From positions 1,302,001-1,366,000 of the forward strand of contig CM049997.1 in NCBI GenBank assembly GCA_016630955.3: a stretch of 64,000 nt of DNA, read 5' to 3'. Positions 9,937 to 21,553 of the stretch are shown here, in pieces. Below the pieces are notes generated by a model. The model searched no databases, was not told where the DNA came from, and was given only the letters and a program-made list of their open reading frames with translations. The DNA comes from Didymella arachidicola (Eukaryota; Ascomycota; Dothideomycetes; Pleosporales; Didymellaceae). Numbering within the stretch: the stretch's first letter is position 1; every line of letters starts with the position of its first letter. A program made the translations under genes and the position numbers.

Positions 9937-10953
9937 CTAACAACGCCCCAAACCAGACCGGACGCGTTGTGTCCAGTGAACTCTCTTGCGAAACCTGACC
10001 TGGAAGTCAAATTGATCTCTCTCCTCACTCAAAATCTTGCCGTCCACTTCCTCCATGTCAACGAAGCCATTTTTTGCAACGAGTCTCTTTCTAATCCGAA
10101 TCACCTCTCCACGAAGAGCAGTCAGAAAGCGCGTCTGTGTAGCCCCTTGGATCCTGCCGACGTTAAGAGTGCCGCACACTGTGAGGCGTTCGACGCGCAC
10201 CTTCAAGTCGCCCAGCGCCTTGAGGTGGAGGTTCCACTTCATGTCTTCATCCTGGAGAAAGCCTGGATGACAACCTGTCCATATTTTCAGATCGACTGTG
10301 AGACTCTTTAAAACAGGACCTAGCTTCGAAGAGAGTTCAGGACCGATATATTCGTAAGGCGGGTGTTCTGACGGTACCCATGATAGTATCTCAGGGTTGC
10401 GGAGTCTGCTCGGGAGTTGTTGTTGGTTGAGGCAGAGGTAGTAACGCTTTGGGAATGCTGATAAGCCTCTCATTGATTTGATAATGACATCGGTGGTGGA
10501 GGAAGGGCTGAGTACTGAAGAAGACGCAGCGTCTTGACCAGAGAACCGCTCCCACCAAACGACCCATACACCGCGTTTGCGCATAGGCTCGATCCCCTCG
10601 TAGAAAAAGCACCTGCTTATCCAAAGCCATTGAGGCAGTCTAGGAAGAGGATATTTGACAGAGGTGTCGACAGCACGGTAGTGAACCTCAAATGTTCCTC
10701 GAGCCTTTCGATCGGGTGAGGGCTGGACACAGGGTGTATGCTCCCAAAGGCACTCGTACACTAGATCTCGCAACTCACGTGAAAGGCTATGCCAGCCAGC
10801 TCGAACAGTCTCCTTACCTTCAATGCCATCGTTAGGTGCGGTCACTTTTGCGTGACTCGTCGCTCGGCGACTCTTCGTGTGACCGGACTGCTTCGGTGGA
10901 CGACTGGCATCATCTGCAGTCGCCTTGCGTTTGCGGAGGGTCATCGGACTCAT
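9937..10953 (-). CDS. F-box-like (LPxELRxxVYxxLW) family protein, copy 1
   Basis: A single-exon frame of 338 aa. The N-terminus is basic (RKRKATADD..., KSRRATSHAK) and may be a nuclear signal. Residues 54-70 are WHSLSRELRDLVYECLW, the degenerate F-box-like motif common in many paralogous fungal proteins. It shares with the 11774-12652 gene a TFEVHY block, a Leu-Pro-x-Trp-Leu block (LPQWLW), an EGI block, a GT-L/M segment two-thirds along, and a final DFQVRFRKR. The two are clear paralogues. Members of this family are usually of unknown function; F-box-like motifs suggest protein-protein contact, possibly with Skp1, but that is inference. No signal peptide or transmembrane segment is seen. Confidence 0.72.
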   Translation of the reverse strand: MSPMTLRKRKATADDASRPPKQSGHTKSRRATSHAKVTAPNDGIEGKETVRAGWHSLSRELRDLVYECLWEHTPCVQPSPDRKARGTFEVHYRAVDTSVKYPLPRLPQWLWISRCFFYEGIEPMRKRGVWVVWWERFSGQDAASSSVLSPSSTTDVIIKSMRGLSAFPKRYYLCLNQQQLPSRLRNPEILSWVPSEHPPYEYIGPELSSKLGPVLKSLTVDLKIWTGCHPGFLQDEDMKWNLHLKALGDLKVRVERLTVCGTLNVGRIQGATQTRFLTALRGEVIRIRKRLVAKNGFVDMEEVDGKILSEERDQFDFQVRFRKRVHWTQRVRSGLGRC

Positions 10954-11424
10954 GTCGATGGGTGATGGTTGAATCGAGTAAGAGATTTCGGTCGATGAGA
11001 CTGGCTGGGAAGGAGAAGATAAGGCGACGAAGTTTGTGTGGGGTTTGTCAAGCGGTAGCGTGCCATTCCTTCATTTCGACCGGCTGCGAAGCTACTGGAA
11101 GGACCTGGGGAGCTAAAACTGTGCATTGAGTTAGGGGATGGTCCTATTGAGGCCTGAACGTGTTTTCCTCGTCAAAATTTCTCCTCGTGATACGCTTTCC
11201 ACGTGAGTCGTGACACCGTATCCCTGTCTAGATCTCACTGGCTTCTACCCGAGCATTCGAAGAGCAGCGACAGAAGAGATCAGTGGGATGATTGCTATCG
11301 AAACATTGAAGAAGGTAGACGAAGCAATGAAGTCAGAGTACAACCTTTCTCACGGTGTTTGGACACAAAACCTCTCGGCGGGCGGAGCCGCTCGATAACT
11401 TGACGGTTTTTGGAGGGTGATCTC

Positions 11425-11732
11425 CTACGATACGAGCAGGCACACGCTGATAGACCAAACATTATTCAGCCTATGTGTTGAATGAAATTGAAAAATCGCA
11501 CGAGGCCATATCATCACATTGCAGAAGTCAAAGGCCAGGAGGGCGACCATGTACAGTAAGAAGGTAGTTCGGAGGTAGTACGAAGGAATATCATCCAGTG
11601 AGAACCACCCGCCAAAATCATCATTGATATCGTTCCACAGATGCAAATCCTCATTCTGAAACGCTGCCGAAAATCACCAAGATCAGGCTCGAAATTCTGA
11701 TCCCCCAGCGCCTGCCGCGCGCCCGGAGGCAT
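11425..11732 (-). pseudogene. Possible frameshifted remnant with a membrane-like segment
   Basis: Two overlapping minus-strand frames look coding in sequence: one from 11732 (MPPGARQALGDQNFEPD) and one ending at 11425 (HLWNDINDDFGGWF, then IPSYYLRTTFLLYMVALLAF). They would join through a frameshift near 11660. The second holds a hydrophobic stretch of about 17 residues. No homologue is recognised and no splice site pair cleanly joins the frames, so this is tentative. Confidence 0.22.
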
Positions 11733-11773
11733 GGCGCCTGTCCACGCGTAGTGGCACTTCCTTTTTAGAACAT

Positions 11774-12652
11774 TCAGGCAAGCTTCTTGTAGAAGCGAAC
11801 TACGAAATCGAGACGATAAGCATGCGTGGGCGGAACCATGCTCCCCTCATTCAGGCTGGTTACCGCCTTCTCCGTCTCAATCTGCCCCTCTTGGCCAACA
11901 AGCAATGATCCAAGCCGAGTGAGCTCTACCATATACGACTCTTGCAAACCTTTCGCGACGAACTGTAGACCTGCGTGGCCCCACATCGTTCCACGAACAG
12001 TGATCGAGTCTAGGAGCAGCATGGAAGCATCGAGCCATGAGAGATCGACAGCCCATGGCGTGCTTTCATTGACTCTCATAAGCTGTCCGTCAACGAGCTG
12101 GTCATGGTATGCTTGCAGAGTCAAGTTCTTGATCTTTGGGCTAAACCGCCAAATGGAGAAGGAGGTCTGCGATCGAACTGGTGGGAAGTTGATTCCGGTG
12201 CCGTCTTCCGTCACAGTATTGATCATGTTGACGACGAAGGTGAGGTTCGTGATCTTAGGTAGATCTATAAGCAGCGAATTGATACCCTGGCTCTGGTGTC
12301 GTTGCTGTGAGGTGGCTTGATTCTGCACAGGTGGAAACCAGCGACAAGTCCAGGAGCCTACCCTGATCAGCTGACAGATGCCTTCCTCAAGAAACCTCTT
12401 GTCACAACGTAGCCATTTCGGTAGTCCGTAGCGGACAGCTGCTCCAGAAGCTGGCAATATCGCATAATGGACTTCGAAGGTGCTTCGATTGATGTGGTCT
12501 CGTGCAACTTGCAGTCTTTGGCTGACCTTCCACAGTTCTTCATACACCATGTCGCGTAGCTCGCGCGGCAGATCGAAGAACGAGGTTGGGCGTGGAGCGT
12601 GGCATGGATCGTTTTCTGCACTGGTGTTGGTCGATTGAGGCATTGAATCCAT
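11774..12652 (-). CDS. F-box-like (LPRELRDMVYEELW) family protein, copy 2
   Basis: A single-exon frame of 292 aa starting MDSMPQSTNTS. The motif FFDLPRELRDMVYEELW (residues 25-41) is close to the family consensus. Downstream it has STFEVHY, GLPKWLRCDKRFLEEGI, an LTL-type segment, a GTMWGHAGLQF block and a C-terminal RLDFVVRFYKK. These match the order of blocks in the 9937-10953 gene, so the two arose by duplication, although overall identity is modest. Both are on the minus strand about 0.8 kb apart. No signal peptide is apparent. Function unknown. Confidence 0.75.
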   Translation of the reverse strand: MDSMPQSTNTSAENDPCHAPRPTSFFDLPRELRDMVYEELWKVSQRLQVARDHINRSTFEVHYAILPASGAAVRYGLPKWLRCDKRFLEEGICQLIRVGSWTCRWFPPVQNQATSQQRHQSQGINSLLIDLPKITNLTFVVNMINTVTEDGTGINFPPVRSQTSFSIWRFSPKIKNLTLQAYHDQLVDGQLMRVNESTPWAVDLSWLDASMLLLDSITVRGTMWGHAGLQFVAKGLQESYMVELTRLGSLLVGQEGQIETEKAVTSLNEGSMVPPTHAYRLDFVVRFYKKLA

Positions 12653-13334
12653 GGACGCAACATCGAAGTCAATGACGCTTGTGAGGGCGAAAGTGCGAAG
12701 GGGAGGACGGTGGTGTTAACTGTGTAGCAGAGGTGGGGCTAGCGCGGGTGCCTGCTTGCTTGCCCTCAACGCCTTGAATAATCGAACGCATATGGGAAAG
12801 ACCAAGCTTAGACAATCACGGAGTCGAAATCTTATGGACTGGAGATTTCCCTCCAGATGTATCTACCAAGTTCGAGGCAAGTGTTGCGGCATACGGGGGC
12901 AAGAAGGGGAGCACATTAGGAGAGAAGGGTTTTTGGGTGAGATCCTGCAGCCTTGTGACCATGGAACACTCAGCTGGCTAAATGCATGCAAGTCTGGCTC
13001 ACAGCTCACTGCAAGAACATCATTCTGCTATCACACATCCTTTCGATACGAGAAGACACCATGCTAGCCACAATTGGTTTGTATTCGAATCCAATTTCCT
13101 ATACTCCGCAGGAGCCTGCCAAAGCACAAGCCACAAAGAGCACCCCACAGTATCCAAGTGTATGATTGTACAGCGATGATATGGACTGCGGTGCTCTAGG
13201 GCACATGTGTATACTAAACTAGAAGCAAAGAAAGCGCAACAAGCAAAGTGGTATATGAACGCAACCAAAAACGCCTGCGAGGTATGCCTCCCGTTCTATG
13301 CAAAGCACAAAAGCTTTCCTGAAACCATTTACAG
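12653..13334. other. Intergenic region upstream of F-box-like copy 2 and downstream of the exchanger
   Basis: About 0.7 kb with only short unconvincing open frames. It contains the promoter of the gene starting at 12652 and the 3' region of the exchanger gene. Confidence 0.6.
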
Positions 13335-16300
13335 TCAGCTAACATCACTGCTGAAACCTAAAACCTCGACCAGAACATTGACTGCGGTGCTGACAATCCA
13401 TGTTGCAACCAGACCCCAACCAATCCACTTGTCCATCCTCCACTTCCTCACTGGCACCGCAACCAGCAAGCCCGCGAGGGTGACGAGCAAGCTAGCCCCA
13501 CTAATCACAAGCGTCGTTGATACCGCGATATGATAGGGCTTGAAATGCAACGGCTCGTCGGGGTGTTTCTCGTGCTTGTGCTCTCCCTTTGTGAGGATCA
13601 TGTACGTGCCTGACAAGCCAATGCCAAGGAGAATGTTCAGCATAGGTCCGCCGAAGCACGCACTGAGCGCCATGACTGGGAACCCAAGGCGCGCAACTGT
13701 GATATCGGCAACAAGGTCACCGAGGGAGTTCCCTACAGCGAAGATAGTAAGGCCCAGGATGGCATCGGACATGTTGAGAATGACACCCAAAGTGCGCAAG
13801 ACACCGACAACTTCATTCGCAATCGTGCTGATCCATGCAATCGCCACAGCAAAGCCAAGAAAGCAGAGCAATTGGCGCCATCGCGGAGGCCGGTTTGGCG
13901 TTGTCGTAAGTAGGATGAAGGCGAGCATGATCAAAGAAGCAATGAGCGAGTACATGGTCTGCCGGAGAAGAGCACGTGGGTTCTCGGGCTCGACGTTGGC
14001 CCAGATAACAAGAATGATGAAGAAGGGCGCGGTGAACACTTGCATGATGACCAACCAGCGGTTCCACTCTTTGGGCTCAGTAGAAGGATGAGGGTGAGCG
14101 GAGAGAGGGTTCTCGGGCATCTCCTCGGGAGAGTTCATGACGTTGTTTTCGGTAGTGATAAGGAGCTGCGGTGGCGCGGAGACGGTAGTGTTGTTGGACA
14201 GGTAAGAGGTTCCATTTGGGTTTGATGCTTTCTGCAGCTTTGCAGGATCCGTGCCGGCACGACTTTGGGGGGCGGAGCCATCGAGCCGGAACTGAGGGTC
14301 AAGAGTTCCGCCGATGGGTGTCAAAGCAGGTGGAAGACCGAAGTCTGGATGCCCTTGACCAGGTTGTTGATCATCATCATTGCTGGCCGGCTCGACGACA
14401 GGCAAGGTGATGGTCAGGAGCAAAACAGGCAATGCAGCAACGAGACCTAGTAACTTGTCCCAAATGTTCTTGTCGCGCCAGCTGGTCAGGGTGGGGAACA
14501 AGGTCGACAGGAACACATGTGGTGCAGGAAGGATCGAAGACGGCCACCACCTTGGTGTACGAGCTACATCATAGACGCCAAACAGACTCTCGTTATGGAA
14601 GGCAGACTCAGGTGATGCACTCGGGGAAGGCAGCCGTAGACTCGGTGCTCGGGACGAGCTATGTGCTGACCACGGGAAATCTGTGTATGCTGGAAACGGA
14701 ATCGGCGGCGATGCAGCACCAGGGACACTCAGCTTCAGATTCGGCGGTGCAGGGCGATCGCCAGCGTTGATTACTGGTGAGGATAAAGGGCTTGGAGTTG
14801 ATTGCCCTGAGCGCTGCGAAAGGCCTTGTGAGTCAAGACCGGGTGGGGCCAGAAGATCAGAGTAGCCTCGGTTCCGAGAAGGGGCAGGGCTCTGAGCGCG
14901 AGACGATTGCGAAGGAGGTGGTGATAGCGAGATGGTGGGCGAAGGAGGTGCCTCGCCAGATCGAGGGAACATGTTGTCGCGGATGTCAGGAGTCGCTGGT
15001 GCGAAGCTGATATGCGGCAGATTGCCCTGTAAAGTGCTGGGTTGGAGCCGAACATTATCAAGATCGTTTGTGGAGACAGCCCTCGTGCGGCTCATGTTCT
15101 GCTGGACCTCTAATGCTGGCCTGACTATGCTCGGTGACTTTCCTGAAGAGACCGACGCAATATCAAACGGCGGCCGGGGCGCCGGATCCGAGATGGTAGA
15201 TATGAAGTCCTGCTGCTGCACTGTCGTATACGTTGGATCGTCGGAGTATCGTCGCAGACTGATGGGCATCGACTGAATGTTCCTAGACTTCTGCAGAGAG
15301 TACAGTACGGCCCTAAACTCTAAGGCTCCCACCAGACTGGGTCGAATTGGGGTCTGGGTTGTGCGACGTTGTCCCAGCGGTGGGCGACTAACACGCATGT
15401 TGTTCGACATCTCGCCCATCCAGCGCTCACGCTCCTCCTCGTTTTCATCTGCATCGATGCGGTCGTCTTCGCCGGCACGCTCAAGCGCATTGAAGTCCTC
15501 AATCGAAACTCCACGTGAGGGGGTTCTGGTGTTGGCAGGAGGCGCATCGTCGTCATCGAAGAACTGCGGAATCTCCTCCTCCTCACCTCCAGGCATGACA
15601 AAGTGGCTGCGGCTGTTCAGATATTTGAGTCGCCGTGCTTTGCGCTGATTGAGCCACCAGTGCCAGGCTACCACGAAGACAACGTAGAACAGGTAAAAAG
15701 CCACCATCGACACTGCTTCCCACAGGTGGAGCTTACCGTCTACGATGAAGCCCATGCTGAACCCTGCAGCAACAATAAAGAAGCCTACATCACGCACGAA
15801 ACTCTTACGGGCGACATTAAAGGGACGGATCAGTGCCATGGAGCCCGAGACCACAGCAGTGATGAAGCTTGCGGCACCGATCAGCTCGCCCACTGCCAGA
15901 CTGGCAGCGTGTGTGCGGAATGCTGCAAAGGTCGAGAAGACGTCTGGACTGCCATTGCCGAACGCCAGCAGCGTAACGCCAGCCAGACTCTCGCTCATGC
16001 CCAGCATGCTGGCGATGGTGTTCAGGTTGACGCAGAAGAAGTCGCTGGCAGCGATGCCAATAGTGCTGAACAGCAGGGCAAGCCACAGGGTCATCATAGC
16101 GAAGGCGACCGGCTTCACGTGGGGCAGGCGGCAGTAGTAGAGTGTGAGGTACGATATGACGCCAGCTTCCTCGTCAGGGCAGTTGGCGAGCACGAAGGCG
16201 CATTGGTCGTGGGCGTGGTGCACGAGGCGGCACTGCAGCAATCAGCATGTGGACTGGTGGTCTGTCGCGGGGTGCTGTACCTCCTCGTCAAGAATCGTCA

Positions 16301-16490
16301 CATCTCTCTTGCGCAGCAGCCCGTTGTCAGGTGCCGCGCTGCGCTGCTCTCGAGCCCACGCGAGCAGCGTAATCAGACTGATAGCGACTAGAGTGAGCGC
16401 AAAGGGTCGCGCCGAGTACTTGGTGCGGCGCCATCGCTGCACAGTGTCCAGGATGAAGCGCTCGTTCATTGTCATAACATTCTGCTGCAT
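13335..16490 (-). CDS. Sodium/calcium exchanger (CaCA superfamily, NCLX/YDL206W-like)
   Basis: This membrane antiporter would exchange Ca2+ for Na+ or another cation at an internal membrane, as proposed for YDL206W-like and NCLX-like proteins. Exon 1 is 16281-16490, the intron 16233-16280 (48 nt) and exon 2 13335-16232; 1035 aa. Exon 1 has a hydrophobic segment (FALTLVAISLITLLAW). The first Na_Ca_ex domain has GNGSPDVF (about 162-169) and the second GNSLGDLVADI (about 904-914), the two alpha-repeat signatures. Between them is a long Ser/Pro-rich cytoplasmic loop with RKARRLKYLNSRS and acidic stretches, probably the regulatory region, then a further membrane segment (LLGLVAALPVLLLTITLPVV). CPDEEAG with preceding Cys residues resembles the NCLX N-terminal domain. 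The start at 16490 is the first Met of MQQNVMTMNERF; later Mets are possible. It is divergent from BRN1. Confidence 0.88.
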
Positions 16491-16899
16491 GCGCGCGGGT
16501 GCCTGAGGGGGAGCGCCCAGTCTTGTATCTTGGTCGCTATCTGATCTGCCGCGGCGATCTGATGCGCTGGCGTCACAGCGCGGAGGGTGAAGCGCAGGGG
16601 GTTGCAAACAGGCGGCCGGGACGGCGCGACTAAGAATAGTGGACAGTGAACAGCCAGAATGTGAGGACAGCCACGCGCCGCGCACTGCTGCTCTTAAGCT
16701 CGGTGCGCATGTCTTGGAACCGGCTGTGAAGCTTGGTGATGGAATACTGTGGCGGTGGCACCAGCCACTGTGGCTATGTGGGGCTAGTGAGTAGCGGGCC
16801 CACTCTAGCGTGCTGCAGTCGTTCCTGCCGCGTCGTCGGTGCCTTTGTTTGTCAACACGAAGCTGCAAACGACAACCATCGACGACAACGCCAGCAGCC
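16491..16899. promoter_or_regulatory. Shared upstream region of the exchanger and BRN1
   Basis: The two start codons are 409 bp apart and face outward, so this segment holds both promoters. A minus-strand open frame spans it but has no coding signature and would run into BRN1 exon 1. No TATA box stands out. Confidence 0.55.
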
Positions 16900-19390
16900 A
16901 TGGCACGCTCGCGACACAGTCTTGTGACCCAGGCGACACCGGCAAAGGGTCAGAAGTAGGAAATAGCTTATATGCACCTTCGTCATGTACTGACAGGCCC
17001 CAGGATCCCGCTCAACGACGACGACGAGGAGAGGGCCGGTCGCCGCCGTCTCTTTGCTGAGCGCCAGCGCAATGAGCTCAGAAACTCTTCGACGCCAAAC
17101 TCGAAGAAGAAAGGGCGCCGGTCGCTCGCAGCGCAGGTCATTGATCCCTCCACGCCGACTCAGGACCATGACATGCCCGATGTTGCCGGAAATGCTGTCA
17201 CTCCCATGAAGCGCGTCCTGCCACTCGCGTCCAACTTTGAAGACTGGATCAAAATGGCGACCGACAACAAGATCAATGCTACCAACTCCTGGAACTTCGC
17301 CTTGATCGACTATTTCCACGAAATGTCCCTGTTGAAGGAAGGCGACGGCGTCAACTTCCAGAAGGCCAGCTGTACGCTCGATGGATGTGTGAAGATCTAC
17401 ACCAGCAGAGTGGACAGTGTTGCAACAGACACTGGCAAGCTTCTGAGTGGTCTTGCAGAGAACGGCAACAAGAAGCGCCGGGGTGATGGCGAGGAAGACG
17501 AGGATGGCGAGGAAGGAGAGGGCGAGGAGGGAGAAGATGGTCAGAAGAAGAAGCGCAAGCGGGCGGCACGATCGACCGAGGCTACTTTGGCAACATCGTT
17601 TGAGCAGCTGCAGAACAAGAAGATGGACCTGGAGTTCGCACAGGATCCGCTGTTCAAGAAGGCTACGGCGGATTTCGACGAGGGCGGCGCCAAGGGCCTG
17701 CTCATGAACCACCTGGCAATCGATGCTAACGGCAGAATCGTATTCGACAGCAGCGACGATGTGGGCGACAAGACGACAAAAGAACTGGCAGACGATTTCG
17801 CGTCAGGAGAAACGCCAGCCCCAGATCAAGCAGCAGAAGAGGCTCCGAGCGAAGACATTGAAATCGACGTTTCAGGACTAGCAGCCAAGTACTTTCCCAA
17901 TCTCGCGATTCTCGACGAACAGGACGTCTGTCCGTCAATGAAGACCTTCGATCTCGGCGATGTCAACGGCTCCATGGACCTACCTTTCTTGAAGGCGCCC
18001 GAAGACTGGCGGCAAACCGAGAAGAACGAGGAAGAAGACGAAGCTGGAAACGTCACGGGAGTGTTCCTCGACGAAAAGAACGCTGGTGGTTTCGACGACG
18101 ATGACGACAACTTGGGCGGATTTCAAATGGCTGATGATGTTGGGTTTGGCGAGGGCGGCGAGGCATTTGCGCAAGAGCTGGCGATGATCCCTAACGATCG
18201 CGTGCACAAGAACGACGAAGAAGCTGAAGGCGACGAGCCTATCGACAGCGTAGAGGGCCAGGCAGGCACTGACGAACATCAGTATGCGCTCACCATGAAC
18301 CATGCACGCGATCAAGAGCATGAGAATATCCTGAGCTACTTCGACCAAGCGCTGAAGAAGAATTGGGCGGGACCTGAGCATTGGCGCATCAGGCGTGTCA
18401 AAGAAGCCGGGAAAGCGGCACCAGTGACCAAGCGGAAAGAGAAAGAGCCTTTCGAGATAGATTTCTTGGCCCCTATGTCGCAAGAGTTGGCCAACGCCCT
18501 GTACACACCCGCAACATCAGCGTCAACAATTCTGCTCCCTAAGACACAGTGGAAGTCGAAGAGCAAAAACCTGCTTCCAGACGACAAGCATTTCAACTCC
18601 AAGAACTTGCTGCGGCTCTTCCTCAAGCCAAAGGCCCGTGTCGGCTCACGTAAACAACAGAAGCGACATCAAGAGTTAACAACGAAGGATGACGCAGCCA
18701 ATGGCGAGATCAACGAGGCCTTCTGGGCAAATCGTGCAAATGAGAATGCTGCTGCAGACGACGAGGCCCCCGCACCAGGCAACTACGACGCCGATTTCTA
18801 CAATGACGATGCACTGCCATTTGCTGGCGGCGGTTTCATGGACGATGACGATGACTTCGCGGACGCCCGTGATCACTTCTCGCCAGTGCCGTCACAGATC
18901 CCAATCGGCACTCAGGCTACGCAGGTGCCGGGCTCACAAGCCAACGCGTTTGGCGCAGATCTCATTACTCAAAGCCGAAGGTTCAGACCGGAATACGTCC
19001 AATATGCACGCGCAGCAAAGAAGGTTGATGTAAAGAAGCTGAAGGACAATCTGTGGAGCAGTATGGGTCTTGAGAAGGTGAGCTAGTTCGTACTCAAGAT
19101 ATGATGACTATTTGGCTAACAACGCATAGATCACTGCCCCGCCTAGGCAGGAAGATGACAACGACCCATCTATGAAAGACTCCAATGGCACGCTGAACTT
19201 CACCGATGTGGTCAACAACCTGAAGCAAGTCTATCCAGAGAAGGTCCTATCAGATATCTCGACCAGCTACTGCTTCATCTGTACGCTTCATCTTGCCAAC
19301 GAGCAAGGCCTGGTCATCGAGAATACGCCCAATTACGAAAATCTGACCATCAGGAAAGACTTCAGCGCTGACCTCAGCATCGGGCATTAG
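16900..19390 (+). CDS. BRN1: Condensin complex non-SMC subunit 2 (barren / kleisin)
   Basis: Brn1 is the kleisin that closes the Smc2-Smc4 ring and recruits the HEAT subunits of condensin for mitotic chromosome compaction. Exons are 16900-16955, 17004-19077 and 19130-19390; introns are 48 nt (TACTGAC branch) and 52 nt (GGCTAAC branch). The product is 796 aa. The N-terminus reads MARSRHSLVTQATPAKGQK, then IPLNDDDEERAGRRR across the first junction. LASNFEDWIKMATDNKINA begins the kleisin N-terminal helical domain that contacts Smc2. The middle is acidic with a KKKRKR nuclear signal (about residue 208). FLDEKNAGGFDDDDDNLGGF and FEIDF are typical barren blocks, and the C-terminal winged-helix region ends near LSDISTSYCFICTLHLAN, in exon 3. 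Missing the third exon would drop this C-terminal domain. Confidence 0.94.
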
Positions 19391-21553
19391 GCGTGCTGAC
19401 GGGGAACTTTTTTGTTATTATGATCGTTGATACCATAGCCGGCGTTCAAGGGTATATGTGGACGCATTGTTAGGTCTGGAAGGCTCTGGTTGGAACTGTC
19501 AATGTGCATACGAATCTCACACGACTTCACATGTTCATTTCGATCTCGGCACGCTCGGCATCTGCAAAACCCGTGCCTACTCTTGTCTGCCTTCTTTTCG
19601 CCGCGGTTGAAAGCTGCTGGGAGCCTGGGCATATGTGCTGTGGAGGCAGCTCCCGCTCCCTGCCACGCAGGCCTCACCGGTGTTCTGTGCATTCGCACAT
19701 GACAATGGTGAAGCCAGAAACAATGCTTTCCCACCATGCTCCACGCTTCACTTCAAACACCGGCGTCGACGTTTCACAAAATACATGTGTTGATTTCTCA
19801 TTCTTCAGTCGGGCGTGTGGGCATCGTTTCGCTACATAGCGGTTCACCGGTGAGCCCAACACAAGAGGCTCCACTTCCGCTATGCAGTGGCCCATGCAGC
19901 TAGAATTGGCGAGCCTCACATTTCATCCACCCGCCTTTTCCAAGTGGCTAATCCATGAACAGCAGCACCCACACGTGGCAGGCAACACGGGCTGCTGCTC
20001 AAGCGACAACCACACAAAGAGTGCAAAATGGGGAGGAGCAATTATAGATACCCTTGTAGAACAGTGCGAACGTGAGGAGCCCACAGCTCGGCCGTGGAGC
20101 GTCCTGAGCGTCGTGGAGAAGGGTCCAACACCGGGTTTTGACAATGACATGGAATTTCCAGGGCGCACAAAGGCCAATGGGGTGGCATAGGCGAGGGCTC
20201 AACGTGGCAGCGGCCGGATCGTTGGGCTGCAGCACGCCTCCCGTTCGAGGCTCTTCTGGCATGCATTGGGCTCTGCGGCGCCAAAGCAGCCCTGGTGGAT
20301 CCACCGTAGAGCAATTGCAGCGCACCACGTAGCCGCGATTCGGGTTTTGGGATGCTCAGAGTCATAGTTTTGAGTGCGTAGCGTGACTTGCATTTGCTGC
20401 TCGAGGGAGAGTCGCCGGTCAAGGCAATAAATAAGGAGAGAATCAGGCAGGCAGGCGCAGTAGAACCGCACCTGCATACCCTCACAGCCGTCATTGTTGT
20501 CTGCATCGACATCGCCCACAGCTCGCCCACCTGCACCCAGCCACTCACCAGCTGCAGCATTACCTATGTCCGAATCACCCCAGGAGACTGCACATTTCTA
20601 TCTGATTCGGAGAGTACGGCGCAGGCCCTGAGTGCCCAACACTGAAAACGCCCATACAGCGTAAACACACGCACGCATTCTTCCACATATCAAACAGCAC
20701 CAGGCCATCGGCCGCAGCACCTCTCACCAATATCGCCTCTGCCGATCCTGCGGGCCTCTTGCTGTGTGCAACCTCCCCGCAGCGCTCAGCGGCCTGACAC
20801 CTGCCACACCAGACCGTCAGACGTCCCCAGCAGACGTCATCTGTGTGCCTGCAGCGCACCCACCATTTGCTGGCGCGCAACCTGGTGTCGCATCGCACGC
20901 ATCGCACGCATCGCACGCATCGCACGCATCGCAGTTCTTATCGATTGCCCGTGCCCAGGTTGTCCCTCTTCTTGCTCCTCTCCCGCTACCCATCCCGCGT
21001 CAGGTTAGTGTTAGCACAGCAATCAAACCTCTGCACCTCGCAACGCCAAACAGCGGCAAGGGACGCTGGACGCTGAACTGCCTCAGCCGGACATCTGCGA
21101 CAGCCGCGAATCAGCCCTGCGGATTCTTTTGTGCGGGGACTTGTTTCGCTGCCCCTTGCTCCCCGGACTCGACGTACTTACAACCCCTCGAGTACTTAAC
21201 CCGCCTGTTTACTCAGGGACGGGCTTGTTTACACATTTGCACGCTACGCCCATAGCGACACCTGCTATTGCAGCTCTTGCAGCGCGCCCCTCGGCCTGCT
21301 ATTGGCGACTGGACCGGTCAGGCAGACCCACCCCAGACGCATCGTCAGCCGCCCAGCCAGGCGCAACCCAACCCAGGAGCCCTTCCTGCTTCAGTGATAA
21401 CTGCCCTGCGCCCTCGATCTCCCGCACTTTCCCGGTATCCGCACTCGGCCTGTCTCTGGTAGAACGGGCCCAGTACGGTATACCCAAGCACACATCAGCC
21501 TCATGCCGTTAGTCATCGCCCTTCCTCAGTCAGACCGCCCCTCTGCCGCCGCC
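19391..21553. other. Long non-coding interval upstream of the ubiquitin-like-domain gene (2.2 kb)
   Basis: No open frame here resembles a protein. It contains the BRN1 3' end and the promoter and probably a long pyrimidine-rich 5' leader of the next gene (C/T-rich runs from about 20,930 to 21,550). A 9-bp tandem repeat lies at 20889-20933. Confidence 0.6.
20889..20933 (+). repeat. Minisatellite, 5 perfect copies of the 9-mer CGCATCGCA
   Basis: Five uninterrupted copies of CGCATCGCA occupy 45 bp. It lies about 620 bp upstream of the probable start of the ubiquitin-like-domain gene, in its likely promoter or leader. Copy number may vary between isolates. Confidence 0.95.

Noticed and set aside
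16242..16901. Minus-strand frame starting MAAGVVVDGC as a longer N-terminus of the exchanger
   Set aside because: It would overlap the BRN1 start codon. Only its last 70 codons, from ATG 16490, look like the exchanger N-terminus, and its 3' end reads into the intron.
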